From Phytophthora quininea (lineage: Eukaryota > Oomycota > Peronosporomycetes > Peronosporales > Peronosporaceae), in assembly GCA_011947345.1 (NCBI GenBank), contig JAAVTG010000200.1, positions 39,735-103,734 of the forward strand: a stretch of 64,000 nucleotides of DNA, written 5' to 3'. Position 1 is the first letter of the stretch, and each line of letters opens with the position of its first letter. The notes beneath the pieces are model-generated. The model was given only the letters and a program-made list of their open reading frames with translations. It searched no databases and had not been told where the DNA came from. Below, one piece after another: positions 34,459 to 46,043 of this stretch. The position numbers and the translations under genes were made by a program.

Positions 34459-35359
34459 AAATGAAGGGGGTCACAACTGCGCCAAAAGGAAAGTAGATTA
34501 CTGTTAGCACTTTTGAGATGTTTCGACTCGTTGGGGGACAAGCAATAGACTGCGCTTTTACGACAGCCAAGCGGAAATGACGCTTCGAATTGAGGTGAAA
34601 ACTGCATTATGGTCTCAGGCATCAGACAATATCCATTGTACATGGATTGTTGTCGAGACGCTCGACACAATCAATACTGGAGCAATGTCAATTTCTTGGG
34701 AAATCAATTGCAATGCATCGATCTAATTGTGTATCTTCTCGTTGAAGTGTCTGCGGTCTTGTTCGACGAGTTGGCAGAGGCAAATAACCACATCTGCGGT
34801 CTCGAGGTACGAGGAAGTGGGAGAGCACGAGCGAGGTTTTGCTACACGACGGCCCACTCCAGCGAGGTTTTTGCTACGCGACGGCCCACTCCAGCTCACA
34901 CTTTTGAATCCACACTGCCGCCGCTCAACCTCCACGGCAGCCCCGCATCGAACCCCTCCGCAAACCACGCTACTATCGTAAGCAGTCTCGTGTCGAATCA
35001 CTCGCGCAAGCCTGTTCCACCAACGATGTCGATCAGCTCGGCGTTTGCTCCCAAGCCTCCAGAAGAAGCCAGCACTATCCATCGGCTTTTGCGCTCCACA
35101 GAAGAGGAATCGATTAATTCTGGTAGCGCTTGTGTCTCCACAGAGCCCAGCATCAAGCGCAAACACAGAAAATCTAAATCGACCCGCTAAGGCACTTCAA
35201 AGAAGAAGCACACCAAAGCCTCTAGTGTTCGTTCACCAAGGTCTGCAAGTCCGAGTGGTGTACGGCGAAACGAGAGTAGTCGCGCCTATCATCAGACGCC
35301 GCAGATCACCTGGGGAAGTCACAGCAGCTATCGAAGAGAGATCCAAGTCCAGAGAGGAA
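34459..35359. other. Non-coding stretch with a tandem repeat
   Basis: Open frames here (34609-35190 plus, and its opposite strand) are compositionally odd and match no family I know. 34830-34860 and 34861-34892 are a near-perfect tandem duplication of about 31 bases. The segment leads into hAT-like remains from about 35360, so part of it may be the body of a degenerate transposon. Confidence 0.4.
34830..34892 (+). repeat. Tandem duplication of about 31 bases
   Basis: Two adjacent units, each starting AGCGAGGTTTT and ending CGGCCCACTCC, differ by one extra T and one A/G change. No function is evident. Confidence 0.8.
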
Positions 35360-35515
35360 GACCGCTCGAAGTACATCGATTTGTCTTGGCTTCCTGCTGC
35401 CTCCGTCGAGGTGGAACGACTGTTCTCGGCAGTGAAGTGCATGCTTGAGGATAATATACGCGGAAGCGAATGAGTGCGAAGACGCTCAAGTCAATCCTCT
35501 CCTTGAGGATTAAGT
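35360..35515 (+). pseudogene. hAT-type transposase C-terminal relic
   Basis: The frame ending at 35473 reads YIDLSWLPAASVEVERLFSAVKCMLEDN, and after a frame change MSAKTLKSILSLRIK precedes a TAG at about 35513. This is the hAT C-terminal dimerisation region (ASVEVERLFS...RR..M...LE..L.L), the most conserved part of hAT transposases. The catalytic part and terminal repeats were not found. A dead fragment. Confidence 0.65.
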
Positions 35516-35709
35516 AGGCAGAGAGGGTAGCTGAGAAGATAGCGAAGTAGAGACCGAAGAGTACGATTAGCTATGAGTAGAAGTTGCTAGCTGCCCTCAC
35601 GGTCCTGGCAATATTGGACGAGGTCGCCACAATCAATATTGTGGAGAACAATTTTTGCAATGTAACAATGCCAATGTTTTTTTCGATCCCTGTTATGGTC
35701 TTATCTGGA

Positions 35710-38191
35710 TCACATGGCTGCGTAGTCTGTTTCGACTCCACCTTCTCCGTCGCCGTGGTCGGCAAACAAATCCTCCTCGTGCTGCCGATCGAGCGATCGC
35801 TTGCGGAAAAGTACAGCGGCGACGATCACAGCCACCAGCACCGCACAAGCAATGACGATGCCAACGATGGCTCCAGCGCCCAACCCACCAGCGTTTTTGG
35901 CAGCACTTGTCGTGTTGCTTTCTGAGGTGGCGGCGTTGGCAGTTGCCGACCCGGTTCCAGTGGCACCACCGGCGGTGTTGGCATAACCAGTCGAAGTGCC
36001 GGTGGTTCCCGTCGTCGTTCCCGTTCCCGCAGTTCCAGTCGAAGTCGTAGCGCCACTAGTCGTTCCTGTAGAAGTACTTGGTTTCGTCGTTGCTGAATTT
36101 TCTTCGGACGAGGATGTCGATCCGTCGTCGGTGGTTGACACGGCCGGTGTCAGCACCGGGCTGGTGTTGCCTGACTGCGTTGGAGACGGCGTAGACGCTG
36201 CAGTTTTCGTTGGTTGCGTCGGATTCGGATTTGTCGTCACGCTGGACGCCGGAGTTGGTGTCGGCGTTGGCGAGGGATTCACTGATGTTATAGTTGGCGT
36301 TGTATAATCCGAAGGCGGTGTGGTGCTCGCCGGTGTTGATGATGGAGCCACCGTCATAGTTCCAGGAGTTGAAGTCGAACTTTCCGGTGCTGGTGTCGAG
36401 GTCGCTGATGTTGGCGATGAAGCTGTTGTCGTGCTGCTAGGAGCTGAAGTTGGATTTTCTAGAGCCGGTGTCGTAGTTCCTGGAGCCAGCGTTGTATAAC
36501 TTGGCGTGGCCGTTGTACTCTCTGGGACTTGTGTCGCATTCTCGGGGCTGGCGTCGTATTCCCTGGTGGTGGCGAAGTTGGTGCCGGGCTCCCAGGCGCC
36601 GGCGTCGTGTTTTCCGGGGCAGGTGTTGTATTTCCCGGTGGTGTCGTCGGGTTCTCCGGAGCTGGTGTCGTATTCTCCGGTGTTGACGACGTATAGTCTG
36701 TTGGCAGTGTATTATCTGGCGACGGGGTCGAATTTGCCGGTGTAGGCGTCGAATTTTCTGGCGCCGGTGTCGTCTCTGGGACTTGTGTCGCATTTGCTGG
36801 AGTTGATGTCGAGTTATCTGGAGCTGGCATGGAGACCTCAAGCGTCGGTTCTTCGTAGGGAGACGGTGGTGGTGGTAGATTGTCCTCCAAGTCATCCCAA
36901 AGAATAATGACGGCAGTCACATTTGGCGATTGTTCTTCATGGTCTCTCGGATATAGAGAGGCAAGCGTTGGTGGCTGAGTCGGTACTTCACAAGGATGGC
37001 AATCCTCTTGGTCCCATCGAACAGATTCTTCCTTTACTATAATGACTACGATCGTCGTGTTGGAATCTTCCGTGGCATTGTACGTTCGAGTTTCGTTGTC
37101 TTCGCCACCATCGAATGGTTCACCTTCTAGCAGATATGGCACCGGCTGGTCATCTTTCCAACGAGCACTCGGTTCATCAGCTAACAGCGTACGCTGTTCT
37201 TCAAGTTCCTGATTGTCGACAAGTGACAACCTTGTCAGATCTTCGCCGCGAAAGCGCGTTGGTCTTGCCGTAATTTTCTCGGCATTCTCAGCAAGAGCGG
37301 CATCATGTACCACGCCGACGAATACAGGGACTTGTGTGTCTTCATTGACCTCTGGCCCTGAGTGGTAGTCATCGCTCTGGCGATGCATCGGCCACACTGT
37401 CGTCGGCGCTGTTCTGAATTCTTCCAGCAAAGTCTCGTCGGCTTCATCGCCATGTTCCTTTGGTGATCCAGCATCAGCATTTTTCTTGGGCCATAACGTA
37501 TGCTGATTGCCGCCACCCCCAGCAGCTTCTAGCATATTCTCATTCTCGGTTTCTCTTTCATGGCTCCTTTTCTTCGGCCACAGTGTCTTTGGCTCCGATA
37601 AGTTTTCACTATTGTCGAGAAGGTGGGTATTCCTCTCCGCTTGGTTCTCTTGACGCTTCTTTTCTTCGGCCAAAGTGTTTTAGGCTCCAATTCATGTACG
37701 TCACCAACTGTGTTGTCGCTCTCCGCAGTGTATTCCTTCTCTTGGGGTTGATAGTGTTCACCCTTCGCCGTCTTCTTGGGCCATAGAGTGTGTTGCACCA
37801 AGCCATAGTCGTCGACCTGTCTTGGAGTGTCCCCACCAGCCCCGGAATTCTTCTCTGACCCATCATAGCCACCAGCGTCTTGGCTATCAGGGAGTTTGGT
37901 CTGGTTGTCCGCAGTGTCAGCGTAGCCTCCACCGTCGTCATGTTTCTTTGGTGTCGGCCTCGTCGTATCCACTTCACCACCACCGTATCCTGTCGAATGC
38001 TCGCCTGTGACCTTGACGCTGGTCACTGCAGTGTCAACCGTAGGAGTGTATACGCTGGTCTTGTTAATCTCTAGTAGAGTTGCAACGTTGTCGTCTTGGT
38101 CTAGCAACATTTTGTGGCTATCAATACCATCAGCGGAAGCAGTGGACACCACCACCACCGTCACCACCACCCAGCCGAAGAACCGCCTCAT
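35710..38191 (-). CDS. Mucin-like secreted or surface protein with TLWPKK repeats
   Basis: ATG 38191 gives MRRFFGWVVVTVVVVSTASADG, a clean signal peptide. The next 250 residues carry five spaced repeats: HTLWPKK (about 37773), KTLWPKK (about 37665), KTLWPKK (about 37570), HTLWPKK (about 37482) and a divergent TTVWPMH (about 37390). An acidic region follows with N-glycosylation sequons (NATE, NTT, NVT), then about 330 residues of Pro/Thr/Ser repeats of the type PAPENxT, as in O-glycosylated mucins. A transmembrane helix follows (GAIVGIVIACAVLVAVIVAAVLF, about 35810-35880), and a 32-residue cytoplasmic tail ends TDYAAM. The frame breaks at a T run (37660-37663) and near 36543; one added base restores each. 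I do not recognise the family. A wall- or host-facing role is inferred. Confidence 0.75.
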
Positions 38192-38383
38192 GCCGACGAG
38201 ACTCGCAAGCCAAACTAACAACTAATGGACGTATCTTTGTTTTTGAACGACGATCTTTTGCCATGAAAGGTCATGCTTGTCATTTGAACGGCCACGAAAG
38301 CTTCTTCCACAATCACCACCTCTACATTGTATATGGAAACGCATCAACGACTTTTGTTTGCGTGGATAAATGTGTATTAACCT

Positions 38384-38758
38384 TCACCACCAGTTGGCGC
38401 CGAATGACGAATGCATGTCTTCAGAGCAATCAAGAACAGCCAACAAGCCAGTGTTTGCATTCTCCTCCTGAGGAGAGACCCTTTGGGCACTCCACATTTC
38501 ACTTTCCAGACTGGATACGACTTCTTTCTTATCCAATTCGACGAAGTAGATTTTGCCGTCGTGCCATTCCATCCAATGCGACTTGATGTCATGAAACTCA
38601 GGCGCTCGCACAAAGTGGCTCCATTCCTCGTATGTTGCTGGGCAAATTTCATAGCCGAAGGTGCTGTCATCCTGCTTGCGCTTGTATTCTTGTGCAGCGT
38701 CCCAGTCCAGCCGCTGTACCGCGCGATTGATCGTCGCGATTGCTCGCATGCGCTCCAT
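38384..38758 (-). CDS. Small hypothetical protein
   Basis: An open frame of about 124 residues from ATG 38758 (MERMRAIATINRAVQRLDW) to the stop at 38384. It has mixed, non-repetitive composition, with an EEWSHFVRAPEFHDIKSHWMEWHDGKIYFVELDKKEV core that looks like a folded protein. Trp-rich, with no signal peptide or membrane segment. I do not recognise a family. It is divergent from the ankyrin relic starting at 38851, with 92 bases between. An upstream exon is possible. Confidence 0.4.
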   Translation of the reverse strand: MERMRAIATINRAVQRLDWDAAQEYKRKQDDSTFGYEICPATYEEWSHFVRAPEFHDIKSHWMEWHDGKIYFVELDKKEVVSSLESEMWSAQRVSPQEENANTGLLAVLDCSEDMHSSFGANWW

Positions 38759-38850
38759 TGTTCGCTTTGACGACTCCAAAGAGAAAGTGAGTCAAATTGA
38801 CACCCATCAAGCTCGGCATTTGGAAATTGCTCGTCCCACAAAGAAAACAA

Positions 38851-40540
38851 ATGCTAACAAGCATCGAGGTGGTGGTGCGTGGCTACGCTGTGAATCACGT
38901 CGAAGACGTACGTGGAGCTCTCTCGTCTTTCCTCGGACCACCGCCCACGATGTCTCTCAGTTATGCCTGCTCTATTGGTTCGATTCGTTTATTGGACTGG
39001 ATCTGGGAGTCGAGTTGTATTTCAGATGGAGATCGACAGCCAAGTTGGACACTGACCAACTACCTGAGGTCAGACATTCACTACTACCGCTTTCAATTCG
39101 ACGAGGCGATGGAGGTTGCTGCAAGTCGAGGCGATACGGCGGTGGTGGAATGGCTCTTTGCTCACTTTTCAGGGTGTCAAGTAGCGGTGGCCACGGTTAA
39201 GAAAGCGGCAAGCAACGGAAACCTGTAGATGGTTCAGTTTCTTCGGAGTCACACTTGTGAAGGACGTGGTGGAGGGATTCGAAGTTGCAAGAAGAGAAAG
39301 TTGCCGTTGGCGAGGGGTATTGCAGTTCCTGCGACGAAAGCTAGTCAAGAAGCTGACAATGAAAACACGGTGTTTTGGAGTGACTTCGTGGTGGTGGAGT
39401 GCTGCTGAGAGCGGCCACTTTGACATTGTACGCTGGCTGTGTGAGAATACGAGAGTGAATATGAATGACGACTGGGCGTACAGTAAAGCGATGAAATGTG
39501 CTCTAAATGTTGGAGACGGGGAGTTGGTGAGGTCGTTGCTACCACCTGGAAAATGTGTACTGGATTACGCTGACGATTGCCCCGTTTGGAAATCATTCAA
39601 TGGATGCTTGATGCTGGATATCTACGTCGAGACCCGCAGCTAACGCTTAATGCGACAAAAGCTTAGCTGGTGGTGGTCATTTGGAGCTCGTGCAGCAAAT
39701 TGCGCTACTCCATTCTCCCCTAGAAAAGCAAGTAGTGTCCCGCTGGGCGTACGATTGGTTTAATCTGTTGCGAAGTGCTTGTAAGCATGAAGATCTGCAG
39801 CCAGTCGAATGGTTCTTCGAGTTTCCAGTAGTAAGCAAGTCTACATTCCGCCACGAGCTGAGAGATTATCAAACCCGTCACAACCTCATCGACGATGCCA
39901 ATACCTTTGCGAGCAAAACATTGAAGATGAGTTGCCCTTCCTCTAAAAAGTGCGATTGCCAATGGACATTTCAAGTGCGTGGAAGTTTTGATTCGCGAAA
40001 TCGTTAAGTCTAATTGGAAGCCCCTGGTTGGAAATCTTGATACAGTCAAGTGGTTGCATGCAACTCGACCGAGCAAAGGAGGACCAGAAGCAATTGACTG
40101 CGCAGCTAGTGAAGGCCACCTTGATATGATCAAGTGGTTGCATGCCAATCGAGGTGAAGGCTGCACGTCACAAGCCATGCATTCTGCTGCAACTAGTGGC
40201 CATCTCGAAGTCGTGAAGTGGCTGCATATCAAAGTGGTTACACGAGAACCAACTAGGAACGTGCACTGTCGACATGTTGGAAGACGCTCTGCTGGATGGT
40301 CCTCTGAAAGTTGCGTACTGGATGCACAACGCGTGTCCTCATCTTGCGCCAAGGAACTTCGACAAAGGTCGGCTCACTCGAGGCAACAACAGTTCGAGTT
40401 GCTGCTCTTCCTGAAAGCTCACTACCCAGAACTGATTACACCTCCAGTTATTCGCGTTACAACAGACCTGGCGAAGAGATGTGAATCTGCTGCGCACATG
40501 ATTACTTGGATCAAAGAAAAACAATGCCAAGGTCAAGACA
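38851..40540 (+). pseudogene. Ankyrin-family gene relic (copy F)
   Basis: ATG 38851 starts the best-preserved family N-terminus: MLTSIEVVVRGYAVNHV, SSFLGPPPTMSLSYACSIGSIRLLDWIW, NYLRSDIHYYRFQFDEAM, then VVEWLFAHF. An in-frame TAG at 39226 stands where a sister-like NLEMVQFL would have Glu (GAG to TAG). After further frame changes, 39411-39643 holds SGHFDIVRWLCENTR, and 39979-40540 holds units HLDMIKWLHANRGEG and HLEVVKWLH and the tail FELLLFLKAHYPELI...ITWIKEKQC. Multiple stops and indels mark it as a pseudogene. It shows what the complete N-terminus looks like. Confidence 0.75.
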
Positions 40541-40945
40541 TGGAGGCTTCTAGTCGAAGACTTGCCATTGCCTCTATTTCAAAATATGCACTGTCCTGCC
40601 GCATCACTGCTTCTCATCTTTCCAAAGTAATACCTTCGCACACTTTCAGTTTAGTTCATCGAGCGATAATTATTTCTCTCCGTTGTCGCGGAAACGACCA
40701 ACGAGTACATGGTGTAGTTGGTCACAGCGAGGTGACCGCCGCGTATTGTGGCTGTGACATTGGCACTTACCCCCACCAAAAGTTTCGCGTTGAAAACGGC
40801 GAAGCAAATAGGATAGAAGCAGCTTCGATAAAGCACAACATAGGAGAATCTTTGATTTTTTTATTAAACTGCTTGAAAGCATGCCAACTTGCTGAAAGAA
40901 ATGAACTCGACTGGGCGTGAACAGCTTGTTTCACTGATTTCTTCC

Positions 40946-42120
40946 TCACATCACGTCGCCGATGGTGCTCTCTGTGCGCGTGCTTTCATCGGAGAGTCGA
41001 CCCGACGAACCGTACACGCTTGACGTCACCTGCGTCTTGTACACGAACTGCACCCGAGCGGCTTCCTCTGTGTCCATGTGAGTCGCTTCCAACAAACAGC
41101 GAGCGCAGAACGTCACTTTACGCTGCACCAGCTCCAGATCCGCGGCGATGAAGCTCAACTTTTAATGATCTTGCACGACGGGCAGACAGCCCCAAAGCAT
41201 AACTTGCATGTGCTACTAGATCGACCAAACTCGCCGAATTTACGGCCTTTGACCGACTTTGAGCACGTCACGCAAACCGGTTGAAACGCTGGAGTTCCAT
41301 GCTCTCGAGCCTCCAAATGCTTTTGCTCCAGTAACCATGCCAGCTTCTTCATCTGACCGACGTATGAGTACTTAAGTCCAGCCATCGTCGCCTGTGCCAT
41401 CCCCATGACTCCCAACACTCGAATCATATCACCACCAGGGTCCATGAGGCCGGTGCCACGACAGTCCGTTTTGTCGGGTCCTTCCTGATGGAACATACCG
41501 CAGAACGACATGTTGCCACGCACCCGATTCGGCAGTTCGTGCGTCTGTGGGAAGCTCACCGAGTGCAGTAAGTGATACCCAACACGTTCACCATTCTCCA
41601 GCCGTAGAATCCCCGTACTCTCCAGATAAACGTAGTCTCGGTTGCGGACGATACCAATCGACGCCATGGGGATATCGATCTCCATCCACTTGACCACCAC
41701 CGACCGGAACGGCTCCTCCACAGTCGGTTCGACGATAGTGGCGATGACGGCGGCAGCGTTAAAGTCTTTCAAATACGACGACTTGATCCGCATCGACTCC
41801 AAGGTAGGACTCACACAACCGAACATGTTGTCGTTGAGTGATCCTGGCAGTGGCCCTACCATCAGCAGAGCTGGCATCTTGGAGTTCGGGTTGGCGTTCT
41901 TCCGTGACAAATACTGCGTCGTGTTGCCATCACTTGCGAACTTCTTCCATTGCTCCAAATCCACGAACCGTTGGTTGTTGAGATGGTCCTGGTACTCTTT
42001 GAATTTGGCCAGCACGAGTTTGTTGCCGACGTCGATGAGTTCCGTGCGGTCTTCGTCGGTGAGCACCAAGTCCGGGAATGGGTTGACCGTGAAGCGGGCG
42101 CCACCCGGTTTCCGCTTCAT
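40946..42120 (-). CDS. START-FYVE family protein
   Basis: ATG 42120 begins MKRKPGGARFTVNPFPDL. Residues about 60-260 look like the oomycete START-like lipid-binding domain (GPLPGSLNDNMFGCVSPTLESMRIKSSYL, AAVIATIVEPT, GYHLLHSVSFP, RGNMSFCGMFHQEG). The C-terminal zinc-binding domain has CVTC, CKLC, CPSC and, after a frame break, CARC; it lacks the R+HHCR signature, so it is FYVE-related. The break is at a run of four T on the plus strand (41160-41163); one more base gives KIIKKLSFIAADLEL and a protein of about 390 residues. This family is very expanded in oomycetes. A role in lipid-dependent membrane targeting is inferred. Confidence 0.8.
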
Positions 42121-42735
42121 GTCTTACCACTTGGGTGTCGAATTGGGGAATGCGATCAAAGGCGGGGACGGAGACCAGTTCACTGTCTCGGCCACGCAGC
42201 ACATACGTTAGATAAGTTGACCTGCGCATGTTTAGCGAGCACAGGATTCAAGCACAACCAGACGAAGAGCATCAAAGCCCACGACTTTTTTGTCGGTCAT
42301 TTGCACAATTTGTTATGTGGGGTCTTTCGGACAGGAAGAGCTTGTCAGGCGACAACAAGCTTGCTGTTGCTCGAGGGATCCTGCCGAACGAACCATTAGC
42401 TGGTAATAGTTTGAGACGATGATCTTGTCTGGGAATTTGTTGATCCTTCTTCGTGGAAGTGTGCGTTGTCAACATCCTGTTCATGGTATCCAATATGCTT
42501 AAAAAAATGTTAAACAACTTGGAGAGTACAAATCTCGATTACAGCTTGCGCGGCGTTCGTTAGGGAATTCTGGACTCCTGGACTCGGTCGTTATCGTTAG
42601 CTGTAAAGACCATGGATAGGATCAGCTTTGACAGCGACTGTCTTCGGGACGCGCACTGCAGAACCATCTTCGTCAAAATCAAACTATGTTACGGCGACTT
42701 GCAATCTAGTACATGTACAGCCTTTGCCTTAATAG
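42121..42735. other. Intergenic stretch
   Basis: Upstream of the START-FYVE gene and outside the left TIR of the next element. Short frames on both strands have no family resemblance. It probably contains the START-FYVE promoter and nothing else I can name. Confidence 0.4.
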
Positions 42736-44175
42736 CCAGGCATGCTCAAACGGGGCATTTTGAAAGTCGATGGGATTTGATGTAAAATGGGCAGAGTTGG
42801 GAAAGTTCAAAGGGGCATTGCACAGGAAATGTATTGAATTGCCAGAAAACCGTAAAAGGGCACTAACTTACGCATGGAAATGTAAGTGAGGTTAGCCTAC
42901 GCACGCTCTGTTGGATCAGAAACTCACTGTTGTGCTATAACCTTCTTGCTTGACTCCAATCTGTCCGCCAGCTCCATGACTTCGAAGTATTGACGCGCTT
43001 GCAGCTCTCCTGTGGACCAGCTACTCGGTTTAGCGTACTGAAATCCCCTTCCACAGTATGGTTTCCTGGAGCAATACTTGCGAGCCCAACAGCAAATTCG
43101 ATGAGCGCTCCAAATTCACCACAAGGTTCGACTTTAGCCCACGCGTCTTCAAGCGACAGATCACCTTGATCCTTCACCTTTCTGCAAACATCACGCTTTA
43201 GCTTGTATTCGTGGATCAGGTTCTTGCGCTGGCTCCAGATCTCCTCGGTTGCCAATTCACCTAGGTGTTCTTGCAATTTTGCTGAATAAGCGATCAGCAG
43301 ACGACGGAACGCTCCATCCGTACACTTCACGATGTCAATCGACCTCGTTGGAGGCGCATCGCGGGCTTTTGCTGCAATATCGAGCTTGATATCGGTAATT
43401 CCGTCGATCATCACGGTCTGAGCTGTAGTAACAGCTTCCACCAAGTCTTGCTGACTCGTTGATTGCTGGGATTCAGTCGGTTCATTTACTTCATTGAGTT
43501 GTGGCATGTCTTCATCCTTGTGGGAACTCGGGGTATCTTCGTCTACCATGTCCGCCAGATGCGCTGAAACTTCCAAAGCCTCTTCGCCGTCTTGATGCTC
43601 GTGGATGTTTGATTGGTCCAGAGCCATGCCAGCGAAACCCACTTCAGCTCCTTGACGGCATGTATGAACATTGTGGTGTCCCGTGGCAATCTTGTCGAAA
43701 AGGTCTCTTGAGTGAAGGCAACATCACGGTAAATGCTCAGAGACCTTTGCTGAATCGACAGTTGGCGCACCTTCGTCATTTCGCTTTCAAATTTCAACGC
43801 CAGTGATAAGTGGAGTTCATTCAGAGCAGCGTATTGTTCGCGCATAGTAACCGTCTTATACTGCAGCTTGCGAAAGCAGGCGCGGATCTTCTCGGTCAAC
43901 TTGCAGACCACAAATAGGCGCAACCACCATGCGTCACTCGATTTCGTGTTAGCCTTTTCGTCTTGGAGAATCCCAAGACGAACGTAGTTCTTCAACAGAA
44001 AGTGGCATGCATCGTGTATCAACTCCCAACGTGTCGGTATGTAGGTAATAGCAAATGTTGGTTGGAGAACTCCTTCAACAGCCTAGAATCCGAGCGGCAA
44101 AATGGGCACTCCTGGAGAGTTTCAAAAGGGTTTTTGGCTTTTTATGTGCATAATGCCCCGATAGAGCATGCCTGG
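42736..44175. mobile_element. DNA transposon with 24-bp TIRs, hAT-like remains inside
   Basis: The left end CCAGGCATGCTC...CGGGGCATT (42736-42759) is the inverted complement of the right end (44152-44175) with 22 of 24 bases matching. Inside are two minus-strand frames of a degraded transposase. No clear target duplication is visible directly outside the TIRs, so the true ends may lie a few bases off. The size is 1,440 bp. Confidence 0.65.
42935..44022 (-). pseudogene. hAT-like transposase relic
   Basis: 43543-44022 in one frame reads AWWLRLFVVCKLTEKIRACFRKLQ and LNELHLSLALKFESE. 42935-43642 in another reads KCTDGAFRRLLIAYSAKLQEHLGEL and ASIAPGNHTVEGDFSTLNRV. The terminal PGNHTVEGDFSTLN block resembles the C-terminal part of transposase-like proteins that are abundant in oomycete genomes. 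The catalytic residues are not identified, so hAT is a tentative class. One frame change links the two halves near 43600. Confidence 0.5.
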
Positions 44176-44296
44176 GAATGCGGAATGGCGGGAAAATGGG
44201 TTTGGATCTTGTGTCCGACGTCGAACAGGTAATTACGTTTTTTTACGGGTTTTTACGAACGAACGTTAGTTGTTCTGGTGTACCTTTCCATCCAAC

Positions 44297-45705
44297 ATGG
44301 ACGATGGTGGCAAACCTGCTTCCACGACGCCACCGAGGCGCTCCCGCTTGACCCCGCTGGTTACGGACCACCTGGTGTTGGCTACACCTCCCTCGTTTGC
44401 TTCCTCCCAGCAAAAATCAGCGCGAAACAGTTGCAAGCGCACCAAAAGAGCGTGCCGAGGTCCCAACAGTGTATACACTGGTCCGAGGCCGAACACAAGC
44501 TCCAGAAGACGTCCAAGAGCCATTTTCCATGCTGCTGGAGAAGAGAAACGTGCCAATTGCAATGTGTATCCTGCCAAACTGACGTCAGGAGAGCAGACAC
44601 AAGACGCGGACCATACTGTGGAGACAATTACAGCAGCTGAAGACGTTTTGAAGGCTGCTGCTCCGGATACCCCAGAAAACTTATTGCAAACAAATATTTC
44701 TGGTAAACCGCCATCAAGTCAAGACAGGAAGAGAACTGCAGTTGGAGCCGTCGAGGTATCTCCATTGAGTGTACCAAAGCAAGACAAGAAGAAATGGAAG
44801 CGAGGACTGCAATTATTGCAATCATCGCCATCTTTGGCTTCCAGGGATGAAGTACTCGACGATTTCGATCGGGAAAATACTGTTTTGAAGAGAGCTGCAT
44901 CAAGCCAAGCGGTGTTTATATCAAGAGGAGTGTCGCCACCAAAGACCGCTCCTCTATTGAGTCGCCACCTGTCTGAATTGACTGCGAAGTCAAAATCTGC
45001 TGTGCATGAGCCGATTCTCCCGACCGTGTACTCTAGCCGGCATCCCGACTTGAACGTGATCACTCCAGAGACTGTGGCGAGGGTAGTGAGAGGAGATTTC
45101 AACGAGCACTTCGTAGGTTTCGAGCTTCTGGACTGTCGGTTCCCGTACGAATTCGAAGGGGAAGTTTACAAGGCGCGAGCTTGTTGTGCGATCCTGACAG
45201 CATGGAAGAGCAGTTATTCGTGGCCGTAGACCAGGAGAATTCCACACGTACGGCGCTGATCTTCTTCTGTGAGTTCTCAGCTAATCGAGCTCCTAAAATG
45301 CTGAGGCATGTACGGAATGTGGACCGCACGCTTCATGTCGATACGTATCCCGAGCTCTACTACCCAGAGCTGTATTTAATCGACGGTGGCTACAAGAATT
45401 GTTTCGAGACGCTTCACGAGGAGATATGTGCTCCACCAGTGATATACGTGCAGATGAACGACGAACGGTTTGTCGAGGATTGTCGCCAAGAGTTTGCTGC
45501 ATGGCGTCGACGATGGAAACCGCATAAAACAGTAGCCGATTGCGCGACCAGGTTCCAGAACTCTACTATAGAGCTCGATGGAGCTAAATCGTTCAGTCAA
45601 CCTACTCCTCTTTCGTTCTCGGCACCGCTTAGAGGTGGAGAAACACCTGCAAGCCAAAGCTCCGTGCTCTCACATGGTGTGCGCTCGCTATTTGATGAGC
45701 TGTAG
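44297..45705 (+). CDS. CDC25: CDC25-like M-phase inducer phosphatase
   Basis: CDC25 dephosphorylates and activates cyclin-dependent kinases at the G2/M transition. ATG 44297 opens a 230-residue disordered, Ser/Pro-rich N-terminus. The catalytic rhodanese-type domain follows: LNVITPETVARVV, FELLDCRFPYEFEG, LCDPDSMEEQLF, then the active-site loop CEFSANR (C-x5-R, about 45270-45290), RTLHVDTYPELYYPELYLIDGGYKNCF. The residue before the catalytic Cys is Phe, where CDC25s normally have His. The frame breaks at 45172-45173; one more G there gives a continuous 469-residue protein with an intact loop. Otherwise the order and motifs are complete. No introns. Confidence 0.88.
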
Positions 45706-46043
45706 AACATGCACCATTAATATACGAGTCGCAGTACAGTAGTTTTGGTAATCGGTCTTTCCGTTGAGTTTACCAGGCATTCGAACGAAAATCGTGGAGT
45801 CATGTGGTGGTGTTTACCGTCGGCTGTCCCCTTTCGCGGTCGAAACATGGGCAACCGAGCGCGCCAAAAAAACTCGGCTGGGCCACACGATCACCATCTG
45901 GCGACTGATCCCCTCTGTACGAAAGCCCCGCACGGACAGAAAGAGCTGAGGCGGGCGCGTGCAAAGTTATCGTCGCTACAATGCCGCCACTCTGGTCACT
46001 CTCCATTTTCCAGTGACTGTGTCGAAGCCCTCAAGTCGACCCC
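45706..46043. other. Intergenic, CDC25 terminator side and elicitin-like promoter
   Basis: There is no gene here. The segment spans the CDC25 3' end and the promoter of the elicitin-like gene, both on the plus strand. A CTCCATTTTCC sequence at about 46002-46012 loosely resembles the oomycete initiator, 32-42 bases before the start codon; this is only a suggestion. Confidence 0.35.

Noticed and set aside
35996..36307. Val/Gly-rich plus-strand frame
   Set aside because: Mirror of the Thr/Pro/Ser repeats of the mucin-like gene on the minus strand.
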